This document shows, one piece after another, positions 1 through 9,357 of a DNA stretch of 39,184 nt. The notes below the pieces were generated by a model that was given only the letters and a program-made list of their open reading frames with translations, did no database searches and was not told where the DNA came from. The DNA is taken from NCBI GenBank assembly GCA_001414345.1, contig LLCB01000426.1, forward strand, positions 1 to 39,184, written 5' to 3'. Positions within the stretch are counted from its first letter, which is position 1. The number at the start of each line of letters is the position of its first letter. The translations under genes were made by a program, and so were the position numbers. This stretch comes from Hymenoscyphus infarciens. Its lineage: Eukaryota; Ascomycota; Leotiomycetes; Helotiales; Helotiaceae.

Positions 1-86
1 CCAACAATATAAAAGATAATATTGTTGGGTATTGTGAAATTTAAATGGTACAAATAGTACGTATTAAAGTGGGTTTCCAACAATAT
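1..86. repeat. Short inverted/direct repeats CCAACAATAT
   Basis: The 10-mer CCAACAATAT occurs at 1-10 and 77-86, and its reverse complement ATATTGTTGG at 19-28. Positions 1-28 can therefore form a hairpin, and 19-86 forms a wider inverted repeat. This may be the end of a small MITE that continues outside the window. No coding potential is seen here. Confidence 0.5.
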
Positions 87-320
87 ATCGTGGTGGTACA
101 ATATTCCAAATACTATCGACCACACTGCGCCTCAGCAATGCGGCGGTGCCTTGCACAACACAGCCCCAGAGCAACGAGGCTGCGGATAAGAAATCTGACA
201 TGTTTTTAAATACCATCATTTCTGGAGTCTTTCAAGAAGCAAAAGAAGTATCGGGAGAGACATTGTATCGAAAAACAGCGAGCCCGCCAATTGATGATTG
301 ATTGCGGGAAATGAAACCGG

Positions 321-2845
321 ATGGCGGAAGTCAAGACTCCACCGGCAGCATTGGACCTCTCGCGGAAAGAATTTCGCGCAGAGATATCTGGAGAGAATAA
401 TCGGGTGCATTTGGGGGATCATTATGGCGATACGATCATACATCAGAGTACGTTAAAGCCATACTAACACCAATTTTCGCGACCTCAGATAGTCCTCGAA
501 CACCAAATCCCGGGCACCTCGCGAATGTGAACCTCCTCCGAGACTTACGTCTCTGGGCTCGATACGAAGACATCGAAGAAGCACACAAGAATACATTCCA
601 GGGCATACTTGGGGGTGGATGTAAACCGTGGGATGATTTCGCCCAATTCCTCTCGAGCGATGAAGGGATTTATTGGATATCCGGAAAGGCGGCTTCCGGC
701 AAGTCTACGTTAATGAAATATCTCTTCGACAACAAACCGAAATTGAAGGAGTATCTGTCATCTTGGTCAAATGGAATACCTCTCAGTATTTCAACCTTCT
801 TCTTCTGGAGTGGGGGAAGCCGAGCCCAGAGGAGCCAAGAAGGATTGTTCCGATGTCTTCTTTGGCAAGTTCTTCGCATGGAGCCAGATTTGGTCAAAGT
901 TGTCTTTCCTATGGAATGGGAAGAATTCTTCAAAGATGCGGAAGAGGGCTACAATTCCACAGGAATTACTTGGAACTTAACGATGCTCACCAAGGGTTTC
1001 GAAATCTTGGTGGGCCTTACTGCGGTTTCCACCAAGCACTTTCTAATTATAGATGGCCTTGACGAATATGAGGGCGATCATGCATATCTCGCGGAAAATT
1101 TCAAGAAGTTGTCAAAGTCTCCTCATGTCAAAGTGTGCGTGGCGAGTCGACCGTGGGTTGTCTTTGAGAAGCAATTTAGCGCTTTGCCAAAATTGAGACT
1201 GCAAGATATAACTGCTGGCGATATCGAGAGATATGTGAACGACAGTCTTTATCAAGGCAAACGACTTTCAGGATTGAGACTGAGTAGGCCGGATTTAGCC
1301 AAAGAGCTTGTGGATGAAATTGTTGAGCACGCTGATGGCGTTTTCCTCTGGGTTAAACTTGTTGTTCAATCACTCCTCGAGGGATTCGGAAACGACGACG
1401 ATTTGGCCGAACTTCAATCCAGAATGCGATTGCTTCCTAGAGAACTAACCGAGTTGTACACTTATATGCTTGACTCGAATAAAAACGGACCATATTTCAA
1501 GGCCGCATCGCAAATCTTCCGACTTCGACAAGCATCGGACCTCGCAGAAAACATGCTCGTGGGAAACTCGGTGGGGGGCTCGCCAGCACCATTTGGTCTC
1601 TTGGATTTGTATTTTGCTACCTCCAACTTACCGAAATCTGGGTTAGAGGCCAAAGTGGCTCTTCTATCAGAGAAAGACACAGATACATGGTGTGTACAGA
1701 CGGAAAAGAGCCTTAGAAAGAAGTGTGCAGGCCTCCTGGAAGTCAATGGCGTGGCGCCTAATCGCTACACCTACATTCGCTATTTGCATCGAACGGTCAA
1801 AGAGTACCTCGAGAGAAAGGACGTCGATGAAGCTATAGTCGTAGCATCTATCGGTACCTCATTCGATCCGCATCTTTGCTTGGTGCAAGCTTGTCTCATG
1901 AAGTTGAAGGGGATTTGCACGGAAATGACATGGGATATGAATGAGTTACAGAGTACGCTGATGCTCGCTCTCATGCATGCACGACTGTCTGAAGAAGCAA
2001 GAACGGCAGCGTCTTTGGTACCAAGCTTGGATGAAGTATTGCTCCTAGACGAGATCGATGGTACTATGACGACGATCCTTGCCGAGTTTTCGGTTCAACG
2101 CAATATGCCATGGTTTTACCAACCAGATCTGCTTCAAAGAGACCGATATTCTGGAGAATCTGATGATTCATTTTTGGCCCTTGCTGTCCAATTAGGCCTT
2201 AACCAATACATCGAAACGAAGGTTAAGAGGAACCCACGCCTCACCGTTCAAAGAACTCGGGGGAGACCACTCCTCCACCATGCAGTTCATGCTCTTCTTA
2301 GGGGTACCCTTCCAGTAACTTCTTTCTCTGGTTCAGCTCTCGTACCTCAACTCCTCAAGAATGGAGCTGATCCCAACCAAATATTCAACGGCTGTTCAAT
2401 CTGGCACTACTTTTTAACGAGTCTACATACCTTGGTCGCGAAAAACTTTGGGCGAGGAGAAGAGACGTTTTCGTTTGCCCAACTTGCTATCACCTTCATC
2501 AAGATGGGTGCAGATCTCACAACCGAAATTCAGCTCTCAATCGCAGTAGACGAACCTGCTGCATCACAAACTGTTAGCCCGCCTGCTCTTCTGGCTGTTC
2601 TTTTCAGTAAGATTCTTGCGGTATATCGCTTACTCGAGCGAGAAGTTTCAGAAAAATTAAAACTTGAAGAGTTATTGAGGCAGACCGAGTTAGAAGTTGC
2701 TGCAACTGGAAATTCAAGATTTTCAGAGCCAAATCTACCGACACCACCGCTGAGTCCGAAGTCGGAGAAGAGTTCGGGGGGTAAAATTTTCAGGATCAAA
2801 AGGAGGTTGAAGGGTTTAGTGCTTGGGCAGAGGAGTGTGAAGTAA
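321..2845 (+). CDS. NACHT-domain STAND (NLR-like) protein, two exons
   Basis: Predicted join(321..447, 489..2845), 827 aa. The long frame has no ATG at its 5' end. A 41-nt intron (GTACGT, then TACTAAC at 463-469, then CTCAG) joins it in phase to a short exon starting at ATG 321. The first ~42 residues are not a large effector domain but a short segment with NNRVHLGDHYGDT. A NACHT NTPase follows: P-loop GKAASGKS (residues ~108-115) and Walker B FLIIDGLDEYE (~227). The segment after it (about 300-460) resembles the DUF7791-type helical region usual behind fungal NACHTs. An ankyrin-like stretch (LLKNGADPNQIFNG) lies near the C-terminus, followed by a Pro/Ser-rich basic tail. Family knowledge: such proteins act in non-self recognition and heterokaryon incompatibility; the specific ligand is unknown. 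The frame is undamaged. The start exon is inference from splice signals. Confidence 0.8.
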
Positions 2846-3411
2846 TGATTTCATGAAGTCATGATCAAGAATCATATTTTATAATTCTTTGTAGATAGGT
2901 AGGGTTTTTATTCCAAAGGGGCAAGTGTTGATTGTTCTAAAAACATAATAAGCTCTTGGAAGAGCATTATAGCGCTGTGTAAATCAATTTAGTCTTTTAG
3001 ACGAATAGCAATCATAGAACCTCGGTTACTCATCACAAATCACCATGACTTCGTGAGAATCCTGAATACTTTCTTCTTCGTCATTCTTGACTTCTTGGGT
3101 GTTTCTTCATTAAGTCATTACAGCAATGGTCTGAATTGGAACAAATAAAAGAATGTTAGCAAACAAACTTCCGTCAAACGTAAGTGAAAGTCATAAAATG
3201 CCAGAATGACAGACGGGTTTACAGTTTTCATTCTGACTCATTGAAAGTTTCTTCCGACAAACGACATTGTACTCGCTTCAATATGTATTCACTCTGTTAT
3301 CTCCTTTCAGTCTTCACCTCGAAAAACGAAAGGCTCCGTGATTGAGTTTTTTCGTGTTCTAAGTAATCCGCAAAAATTTGACATCTTCTAGCTTACATTA
3401 TCCAGTGTCAC
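2846..3411. other. Intergenic spacer
   Basis: No convincing ORF, RNA gene or repeat is visible. It holds the 3' flank of the NACHT gene and the 5' flank of the first small-gene copy. Base composition is ordinary for the window's gene islands. Confidence 0.5.
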
Positions 3412-3785
3412 AATGGGAGAAAACTAAGATAGGAGCCAGGGTACAGCCCAGAGTGCTGATATCTCCCAGACTTCCAATGGCCCCAAAGATCTTCTCGCCA
3501 ACTCGCGTAACACAAAACAATGGTTCTGATGTTCCTCAAATTCCTAAAATTCTGGAAGCCCCCGAAGCTTGGTTAAAGAGTGGAAATAGATCTAGTCGCA
3601 AGGGAGCTATTAATTTAGGAGGCTCTAGAGGATCTAGTGAGGCAACCTTTACTAGGAACGAGACCGTGAGCGGTAAAGAGGAAACTACGAGCATTGGAAA
3701 TAGAGGGAAGAAAAAAGAGGAAATTTCTAGGGAAGCACCTAGGGGAAGTTCTAGAAAGAAGGCGGAAGAGATTAGTAGGAAGTAA
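3412..3785 (+). pseudogene. Small MG-start gene family, copy 1 (start region frameshifted)
   Basis: An ATG in a context shared with the other copies lies at about 3413 (ATGGGAG) but meets a stop after four codons. The neighbouring frame is open through to 3785 and has its own ATG at 3477, which would give a 102-aa basic, Ser/Arg/Lys/Glu-rich protein with no recognised domain (repeated GSSRK/EISRK-like motifs at the end). A single extra A in the GAAAAC run would explain the lost initial frame. Part of its middle (GAIN..SRGSS..) resembles a decayed segment at 4795-4899, which supports the idea of a tandem family. It could alternatively be a real 102-aa gene starting at 3477. Function unknown. 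Confidence 0.4.
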
Positions 3786-4075
3786 TGCTTCAAGTCTACG
3801 TTTTCTATGCCAGGTTACAATGGGTTAGAAAGGGGCTGAAAAGTAGAGAAGTCTCAGAGAACGTGAAAATGGGTTGATGTTTATTGAGCTTTTGAAAAAA
3901 TTAATCTTGTACCCTTCTCCCAGGCTTTGGAGACTACTAGAAAGTAACCACGCACTGTGAAAGATAAGGAAATCTAGAATGAATTAAAGTCTCTCATTCC
4001 CACCTCAAACTTTCACGTCTCATTTACATGTTCTTGATATCATAATCAAACGAAATCTATAAGATTCTAAGATGG

Positions 4076-4345
4076 AGATTCTGTTCAGCAGGAAAGACAG
4101 CTATGAAGAAGGATAGAACGGGAGAAGTAGACGAAAACGTTGAACTTCGGGATGTGGACCGAGACCAGGTTAGCGAGACCACTAAGAATGGTAGTGGAAT
4201 GAATGGTGGACTGAGCCACACTACTAGGACAACAAACCCTATGGACCCGGATCAAGATGAAGAAGAGAGAGGAAGCCGGTGGTGGTGGTTGTGTTGCTGT
4301 GGATGCAAATGCCTGGAATATTTGGACCAAGCATGGGTTTGGTGA
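4076..4345 (+). pseudogene. Small MG-start gene family, copy 2 (start offset, Cys-rich tail)
   Basis: The open frame from ATG 4103 gives 80 aa: charged (Asp/Glu/Arg/Thr) and ending in a striking Trp/Cys cluster (RWWWLCCCGCKC). Reading upstream in the same frame gives RFCSAGK directly after an ATGG, matching the MG-x-F-x-S beginning of copies 3 and 4, but the conserved ATG is two bases out of frame. It may be translated only from the inner Met 4103, or be a decaying copy. The Cys cluster could be palmitoylated or bind metal; that is inference. No family was recognised. Confidence 0.4.
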
Positions 4346-4378
4346 GGGTGGGGAACTTGGGGGGCCTTTTAGGAACTG

Positions 4379-4510
4379 AAAAGTATATCCGGTGTCAAAT
4401 AATAAGAATCTGTTTACTAGGCTTGAGATTCTGTGCATGATGATTCTGTATACTTGCGAGTTTTGGCATATACCAGAAGGTATTCGCTAATAGAATAACG
4501 AATACCTGTT
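4379..4510. repeat. 3'-flank copy A of a duplicated unit, with hairpin
   Basis: The segment TTGAG-A-TTCTGTGCATGATGA...AGAAGGTATTCG around 4422-4490 has a diverged counterpart at about 5890-5985 (TTGAG...CTCTGTGGATGATGA...AGAAGGTATTCG). This suggests the small-gene copies were duplicated together with their 3' flanks. At 4479-4508 the sequence AGGTATTCG...CGAATACCT forms a hairpin. Confidence 0.4.
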
Positions 4511-4613
4511 GGGTCAATTGAATAAAAAAGGGCTATATATATTAATCCCGTCTTCCGCCATTTACGTAATACCATAACTTTAACATTTAACCTACGACTT
4601 ATGAGATCTTAAA

Positions 4614-4700
4614 ATGGGAAGCTTTAGTAGTAAACTTAGAAGGAGATATTGTGGTCCTGAAGAACGAACCCTACGAATCGACAGCGATGATAACTATTAA
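4614..4700 (+). CDS. Small MG-start gene family, copy 3 (28 aa, short)
   Basis: ATG 4614 opens a 28-aa frame beginning MGSFSSKLRRRYC, which aligns with MGKFCSKLCCCF of the copy at 6685. The upstream bases (…GATCTTAAAATGGGA) also resemble those before the other copies. The frame stops at 4700. Further coding-like sequence at 4795-4899 resembles the middle of copy 1 (GVINASRSS..), so the 28-aa form is probably a truncated relic. An N-terminal Gly-2 with Ser at position 6 fits an N-myristoylation site (family-independent motif knowledge). Function unknown. Confidence 0.35.
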   Translation: MGSFSSKLRRRYCGPEERTLRIDSDDNY

Positions 4701-4794
4701 CCCTCCTCCTAATTGCCTGGCGTCTCCTGGGGAGGCTAGTAGAAAGTAAAAAAGAAGGGTTTCTTCTTTCTCTTATAGAACTAGGCTATAAAAT

Positions 4795-4899
4795 AAGGAT
4801 GGAAATAGAGGTGTAATTAACGCTAGTAGAAGTAGTGTGGGAACTAGAGGCGCTACTTCTGCTAAAAATAGGCAAGGAAACGGACAGGGAAATGTGTAG
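4795..4899 (+). pseudogene. Decayed small-gene segment similar to copy 1
   Basis: An open stretch reads GNRGVINASRSSVGTRGATS and ends in TAG at 4897-4899. It parallels the GAINLGGSRGSSEATF part of the frame ending at 3785. It has no start of its own and lies 95 bases past the stop of copy 3, so it is best seen as the disconnected 3' part of that copy. Confidence 0.35.
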
Positions 4900-5130
4900 G
4901 GCCAGATATGATATACCCCTATGAATACATCGCGGTGTAAGAGGAAGAGGAGTAGAGCTTAATAGTGCTGATTTTTCAACAAAGGGAATGATTTTCGGTT
5001 AAGATACTAGGTAGGTAATATCACTTGAGTTTTTAAGGTGAAAAGGTCTCTCTATATAAGATTATATAACATGTTCTAGATTCGGGGGACATTCTATACT
5101 ATTATAGTATGCCAGTGTCTCAAGTTCGTA
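4900..5130. other. Spacer before a transposon relic
   Basis: AT-rich sequence without any ORF or motif that can be supported. Confidence 0.4.
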
Positions 5131-5646
5131 TAGTCAGTTGCGAATTAAGCTTGAATTTTAACGTTTTTTTTATAATCTGAGCGTTTTTGAAAAAAGCTCT
5201 CTCTCTGCTATCTTATTTTGCTCTTTACTTAATAACGATATATGTTAGTATACTCTAGATAATAGGAAACGAGAGCTCTATATGTCCTTAATTACTCTAT
5301 AAACTTTTTTATATATAAAATAGAAGTTTATATTTATATTCTACTTTTTAAAATGCCTTATCGAGGTAGCGATAAGAGCTTATAAGGGTAGTGAAAATTT
5401 TTCAAAAAAGGGGTTTTTTTAAGAATTATCTATTTTTTAGTTTACTTTTATTATACTTACTTTAAATTAATAAGTAATATAGAAGAGAGATAATTAGATA
5501 TAGCGCTTCTTTCTAGCTAGGCCTCGTCTCTTTTAGAGTACTTTTATTTTCTGTCTTCTAAAGAAAAGAGAGAGAAAGCTTTAAAAAAAAAAAAGCTTAG
5601 ATTACAAAAAAAGTGGGCAAATTCAAGCTTAACTCGCAACTCACTG
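5131..5646. mobile_element. Non-autonomous Tc1/mariner (pogo/Fot1)-like relic, AT-rich
   Basis: The ends are inverted repeats of about 28 bp. The right end read inward begins CAGTGAGTTGCGAGTTAAGC and the left end TAGTCAGTTGCGAATTAAGC; two of the three differences are C/T or G/A changes. A TA dinucleotide flanks each side (5129-5130 and 5647-5648), as expected for a Tc1/mariner target duplication. The 516-bp interior is highly AT-rich with no ORF, consistent with a MITE or deleted element hit by RIP. It interrupts the small-gene array. Confidence 0.6.
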
Positions 5647-6011
5647 TAATACTTCCCGGTTCCTAATTATTCGTCGCCGTCCTTCGCTAAGCATTAATAA
5701 AATTCTATGTTTAGGAACATACATAGGAACAAAATGAGCTTGACACATAATACCCTGTCTATTGGAATCATAGTAGTATTCTATATGAGTTCTAAAATGT
5801 GTAATGCTGCTTATCGGCTTCCTGTCTAATAAACCGTTCCCATTATCCGGGTCACCTGCGCTGACTTTATACGGTAAGATTTGCTCGTTGAGTTTAGAAC
5901 TCTGTGGATGATGAGTTTGTAACTCATGAACTTACAAACTGGTAGTACAATGGTCTAGCGAATTTCAGAGGTTATAAGAAGGTATTCGTTAACTGAATAT
6001 TTAAAAACCAT
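5647..6011. repeat. 3'-flank copy B of a duplicated unit
   Basis: Contains the diverged counterpart (about 5890-5985) of the segment at 4422-4490, including GATGATGA and AGAAGGTATTCG. No gene was recognised. Confidence 0.35.
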
Positions 6012-6565
6012 GAGTTAACCAGTGTTTTGGGTTTCCCCGCCTAATCTGTTATCCTATCCTGCCTTGACGCTCCTTCTCCTTCCTACCTCTATTTTAAGGC
6101 TATCCCGCCTTCTCCTATCCTTAAATTCTAGCTTTCCTAGCCACTCCTATCCTATAATACTTACTTGCCTTTCCTTACTAAATAGAGAGGCTAGGATGGG
6201 AAGAGTTAGGCTAGTTAATTTCGCTTAAAGCCTAGAAGGTAGGTAGAAAAGAGGGTCTAGGTCGCTAATCTCGCTTAATATCTAGAAGGCGGGTAGAAAA
6301 GAGGGTCTAGGTCCTAATTAGGGGGTTGCCTTCCTAATCCTACTCTAGCCTAGCCTCCTTTTTTCATCTGCCTAGCTACTCCTATCCTGTTTTTAGAACT
6401 TTCCTAGCCACTCCTATCCTAGTTAGAGTACCTAGCCTACTAAACTTAGCCTAGCCTTAATCCTAATCTAGCCTAGCCTCTCCTATCCTTACCTAGGTGA
6501 GTAGCCTATCCTATCCTAAGTACTAGGCTAACCAAGGCGGGGAAAGCCAAAACACTGGAGTCAAC
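6012..6565. mobile_element. hAT-type MITE with 8-bp target duplication
   Basis: The element spans 6020-6557 (538 bp). It begins CAGTGTTTTGGGTTTCCCC and ends with the reverse complement of that sequence (one mismatch in about 23 bp). The flanking 8-mers are GAGTTAAC (6012-6019) and GAGTCAAC (6558-6565), an 8-bp duplication with one C/T difference. CAGTG ends plus 8-bp duplication are the hallmarks of the hAT superfamily. The interior is pyrimidine-rich, built of degenerate CCTATCCT and CTAGCCT units, with no transposase, so the short ORF at 6022-6228 is not real. Confidence 0.8.
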
Positions 6566-6684
6566 GAAGACAAAGAGACCTAGAATATCTCATAGCACAC
6601 TTCTACTATACCTCCTTTTTTCCCTACCCTCTTACCCAGAAACTCTAACCTCAACACCGAAACCAGAATCTACAAAATTTCAAA

Positions 6685-6992
6685 ATGGGAAAGTTCTGCA
6701 GCAAGCTATGTTGTTGTTTCGCACCAAACGATACCCCAACACCCAACCCCCCCTCAGCCCTCCCAACGATGACCCTCCCAACATCCACCCCCCTAACCCC
6801 AACGATCCTCCGAGTACTGAGACTGAACTCACGCAATTTGGCAGCACCCAAGGAACTGGAGGGGCTGTTGTCGCTGGTGGAGACGATCCTCAAAATGGTG
6901 GGCGTAGCGAAATTCATATTCCTAATGGCACTGCGGGGTTTCAAGATTTCAGAGTGAACCGAAGTGAAAGAAAGAGATGGGTTCAAGTATAA
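6685..6992 (+). pseudogene. Small MG-start gene family, copy 4 (frame change in a C7 run)
   Basis: ATG 6685 opens with MGKFCSKLCCCF: Gly-2 followed by Cys-5 and Cys-9 to 11, an arrangement typical of dual N-myristoylated and palmitoylated membrane anchors. After about 22 residues the frame meets a run of seven C (6747-6753). The starting frame continues to 6957 with a hydrophobic composition. The +1 frame, open to 6992, has a more natural Pro/Asp/Gly-rich acidic composition with repeats (PPND, PNPNDPP). A one-base change in the C run would join the MG start to that frame. It could be a real mutation, a sequencing error or a length-variable tract. No domain was recognised. Confidence 0.45.
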
Positions 6993-7642
6993 TAATAGAG
7001 AGGAGAACTTGAGACATGAAACACACAATGTAAATTTCCATCTCCTAAGAATAAACCAAAGACGCCTCCGTACCGCCTACAATAGTTGAGTATCTAAAGT
7101 GAATATAAAGTGAATGGTAATTGTGAGGGAAATGGAGAGTGTTGTCCCCCCCTTTTTTTGGTTTAAATCTAGTCTCTCTCGCTTAACTACCTTCTCTTTT
7201 CGGTTTATCTCTATGAAAGACGAATTTATGCTAATAAAAACCTATACAGCCTATCTTGCCTAAAATGATTATCCCCTTCCTACAGAGGTCTACTCCTTAT
7301 ATGACAGAAGTTACTTCACAGTAAGTAAAAAATGGAACCTGATTTGAGACAAGGGAAAGGTATAGGAGGGTGTACAATAATTCAACCCAAGTAACTTACC
7401 ATTCGCTTCCAAGTTGTCACTCAAATGAATTCAATTTTGCTAACTCCTCTCGCATAATTTCCCTAGGTAAATGTTGGTAAAGATGTACGTAAAATTGACA
7501 CTGGAACCACTTCTATCACGAGTTAACTATTTATAAACTAATGTATCGTGTTTGCTTACTTGTATAACCAACAACTAGCGTATTGTTCGTGTTGTCGATA
7601 ATTCACCATGTCCTCAATACTTCTCAGAGTGAGAATTCATTC
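6993..7642. other. Intergenic spacer
   Basis: No supported gene. Short homopolymer runs (C8T7 near 7146) are present. Confidence 0.4.
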
Positions 7643-9357
7643 ATGAAACCCAGAATTCGTCGTTGTTTCCTAATAATAATCCTCCTCGCCCTCGTGATCG
7701 CTTCAACTACCTACACCATTATTTAGAGACTCTTCTTCAGTCCTCTAACCCACATCCCCGGACTCAAACTCGCAGCCCTGACCTCCTAGTACGAGTTCAA
7801 CTACGACGTGATAAAACCCGGGAAATTCATATTCCATAACTAAGATTTACATGAAAATTATGGTAGATATCCCGTCATCCCTCCCTCACCCCCTCCACCC
7901 CACGACTTCCCCTTTCTCTCAACCCCATACCTCATTCTGATAAATAAAAAAACAGGCCCAATCATCCGCATCACAGCATGGGAAATGCATATCAACGATC
8001 CCTCATTCCAAGACACAATTTACGCCCCGGCATCAAAGAATCGAGAAAAATATTCGTTTTTCATGAGGACTTTGAAATTACCAGGAGCGATTGGAGCGAC
8101 TAGTAAATGGGAGTTACATCGAAAAAGAAGGGAAGCACTCAACCCCTCCTTCAGCAAGAAGCAAATTGTGGATTTCGAACCGATTATTCCCGATAAGAAT
8201 CTTAAGCTTTGTGACTTGGTAGAAAAGCACTCCAAGGATAAAACGCCCCTAAGTCTCTCGGATTTGTATTTTAGGTTTGCTAATGAGTGAGTTTCCAACA
8301 CAATCTGAGGAGGGTGCCGCTGATGTGTAGTAGTGTGGTTTCGAATTTTTGCTTTGGGGAGGATGACAATCTCCAGGAGACGAGAAGCGTGCTGCTGTGC
8401 AACGGAAGAATACGGTCGAGCTTCTTTTGGGGATTAAAATAAATTTATACTTCCCTTGGATCTTTGATTTGCTCGATTTAATCCTAATTTATTTGGCCAA
8501 GAATATCATGCCGCCGGGTGTACTTGATATAGTAGCTCTGTCATAAGTAAGATTCTGTCCTACTACGCACTTCCAATAGGGTTTCTAGGATGCTAATTCT
8601 GAACGCAGAATGTTTAGAAATACATAGAAAAAGTACTTAGTAAGAATAGCAGCGACGGAAAAAGGGGAAGGCGATCGATATTTTATGGCCTTTGTGATAA
8701 CCAAGATTTACCAGCTTCAGAAAAGAGCATCGACAGGCTCGAGAATGAAGGCACACTCCTCGTTATGGCCGGAACCGATTCCGTCGCCAGATCACTGGCA
8801 ATAACACACTTCTACCTTCTCTAAAACCTAGTCGTAATATCTCGACTACGAGTAGAACTTTAAACTTACCCTAAACAGCAACTTAGATCCAATTAGAACA
8901 ACCCCCCTACCTGAGCGGCTACATCGTAGAAGGAAATCGTCTCTCTTTTGGCGTAACAACAAGAACCTGCCGTATCGCACCAACAGAAACATTACAATAT
9001 AAAAAATACTCCATTCCACCAGGAACACCAATGAGTTCAACCACCCTCTCTGTAAACACTAATGAAAGCATCTTCCCAGAGCCTTGGGAGTTTCGTCCAG
9101 AGAGGTGGATAGGGAAAGAAGGGATGGAGAGGAAGAAGTATTAGATGACTTTCAATAAAGGAGGGAGAAGTTGTATTAGGATGGGATTCGCTCATGCGGA
9201 GATGTTTTTGTGTATTGCTGCTGTGGTGTGGTATGAGATGGAGCTTTTTGAGAAGGATGTTGGGGATGTGAGGTTGGAGCATGATTTTCATGTTGGGTTT
9301 GCGAGATTGGGGTCGGAGGGTGTGAGAGCTACCGGTCGAGGGAAAGAAGTAGTTTAG
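7643..9357 (+). pseudogene. Cytochrome P450 pseudogene (trichodiene-oxygenase-like)
   Basis: Exons about 7643-7862, 7956-8286 and 8331-9357, with introns of 93 and 44 nt. The N-terminus has a membrane anchor (FLIIILLALVIASTT) then SPLTHIPGLKLAALT, the Pro-rich hinge typical of fungal P450s. Further marks: GPIIRIT-like strand (7956 on), WELHRKRREALNPSFS, I-helix AGTDSVARS (about 8770), the PERF-like FRPERW (near 9090) and a heme loop FNKGGRSCIR around 9150-9180, where the cysteine remains but the next Gly is Arg. Several in-frame TAG/TAA codons (e.g. at expected W in ALTS*YEF, at expected Q in HN*DLHE) are each explained by one C-to-T or G-to-A change. The ExxR segment is damaged. The original function was probably secondary-metabolite oxidation at the ER membrane. 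Confidence 0.85.

Noticed and set aside
6022..6228. Small plus-strand ORF (68 aa)
   Set aside because: Lies wholly within the hAT MITE micro-repeats and has low-complexity, repeat-derived sequence.
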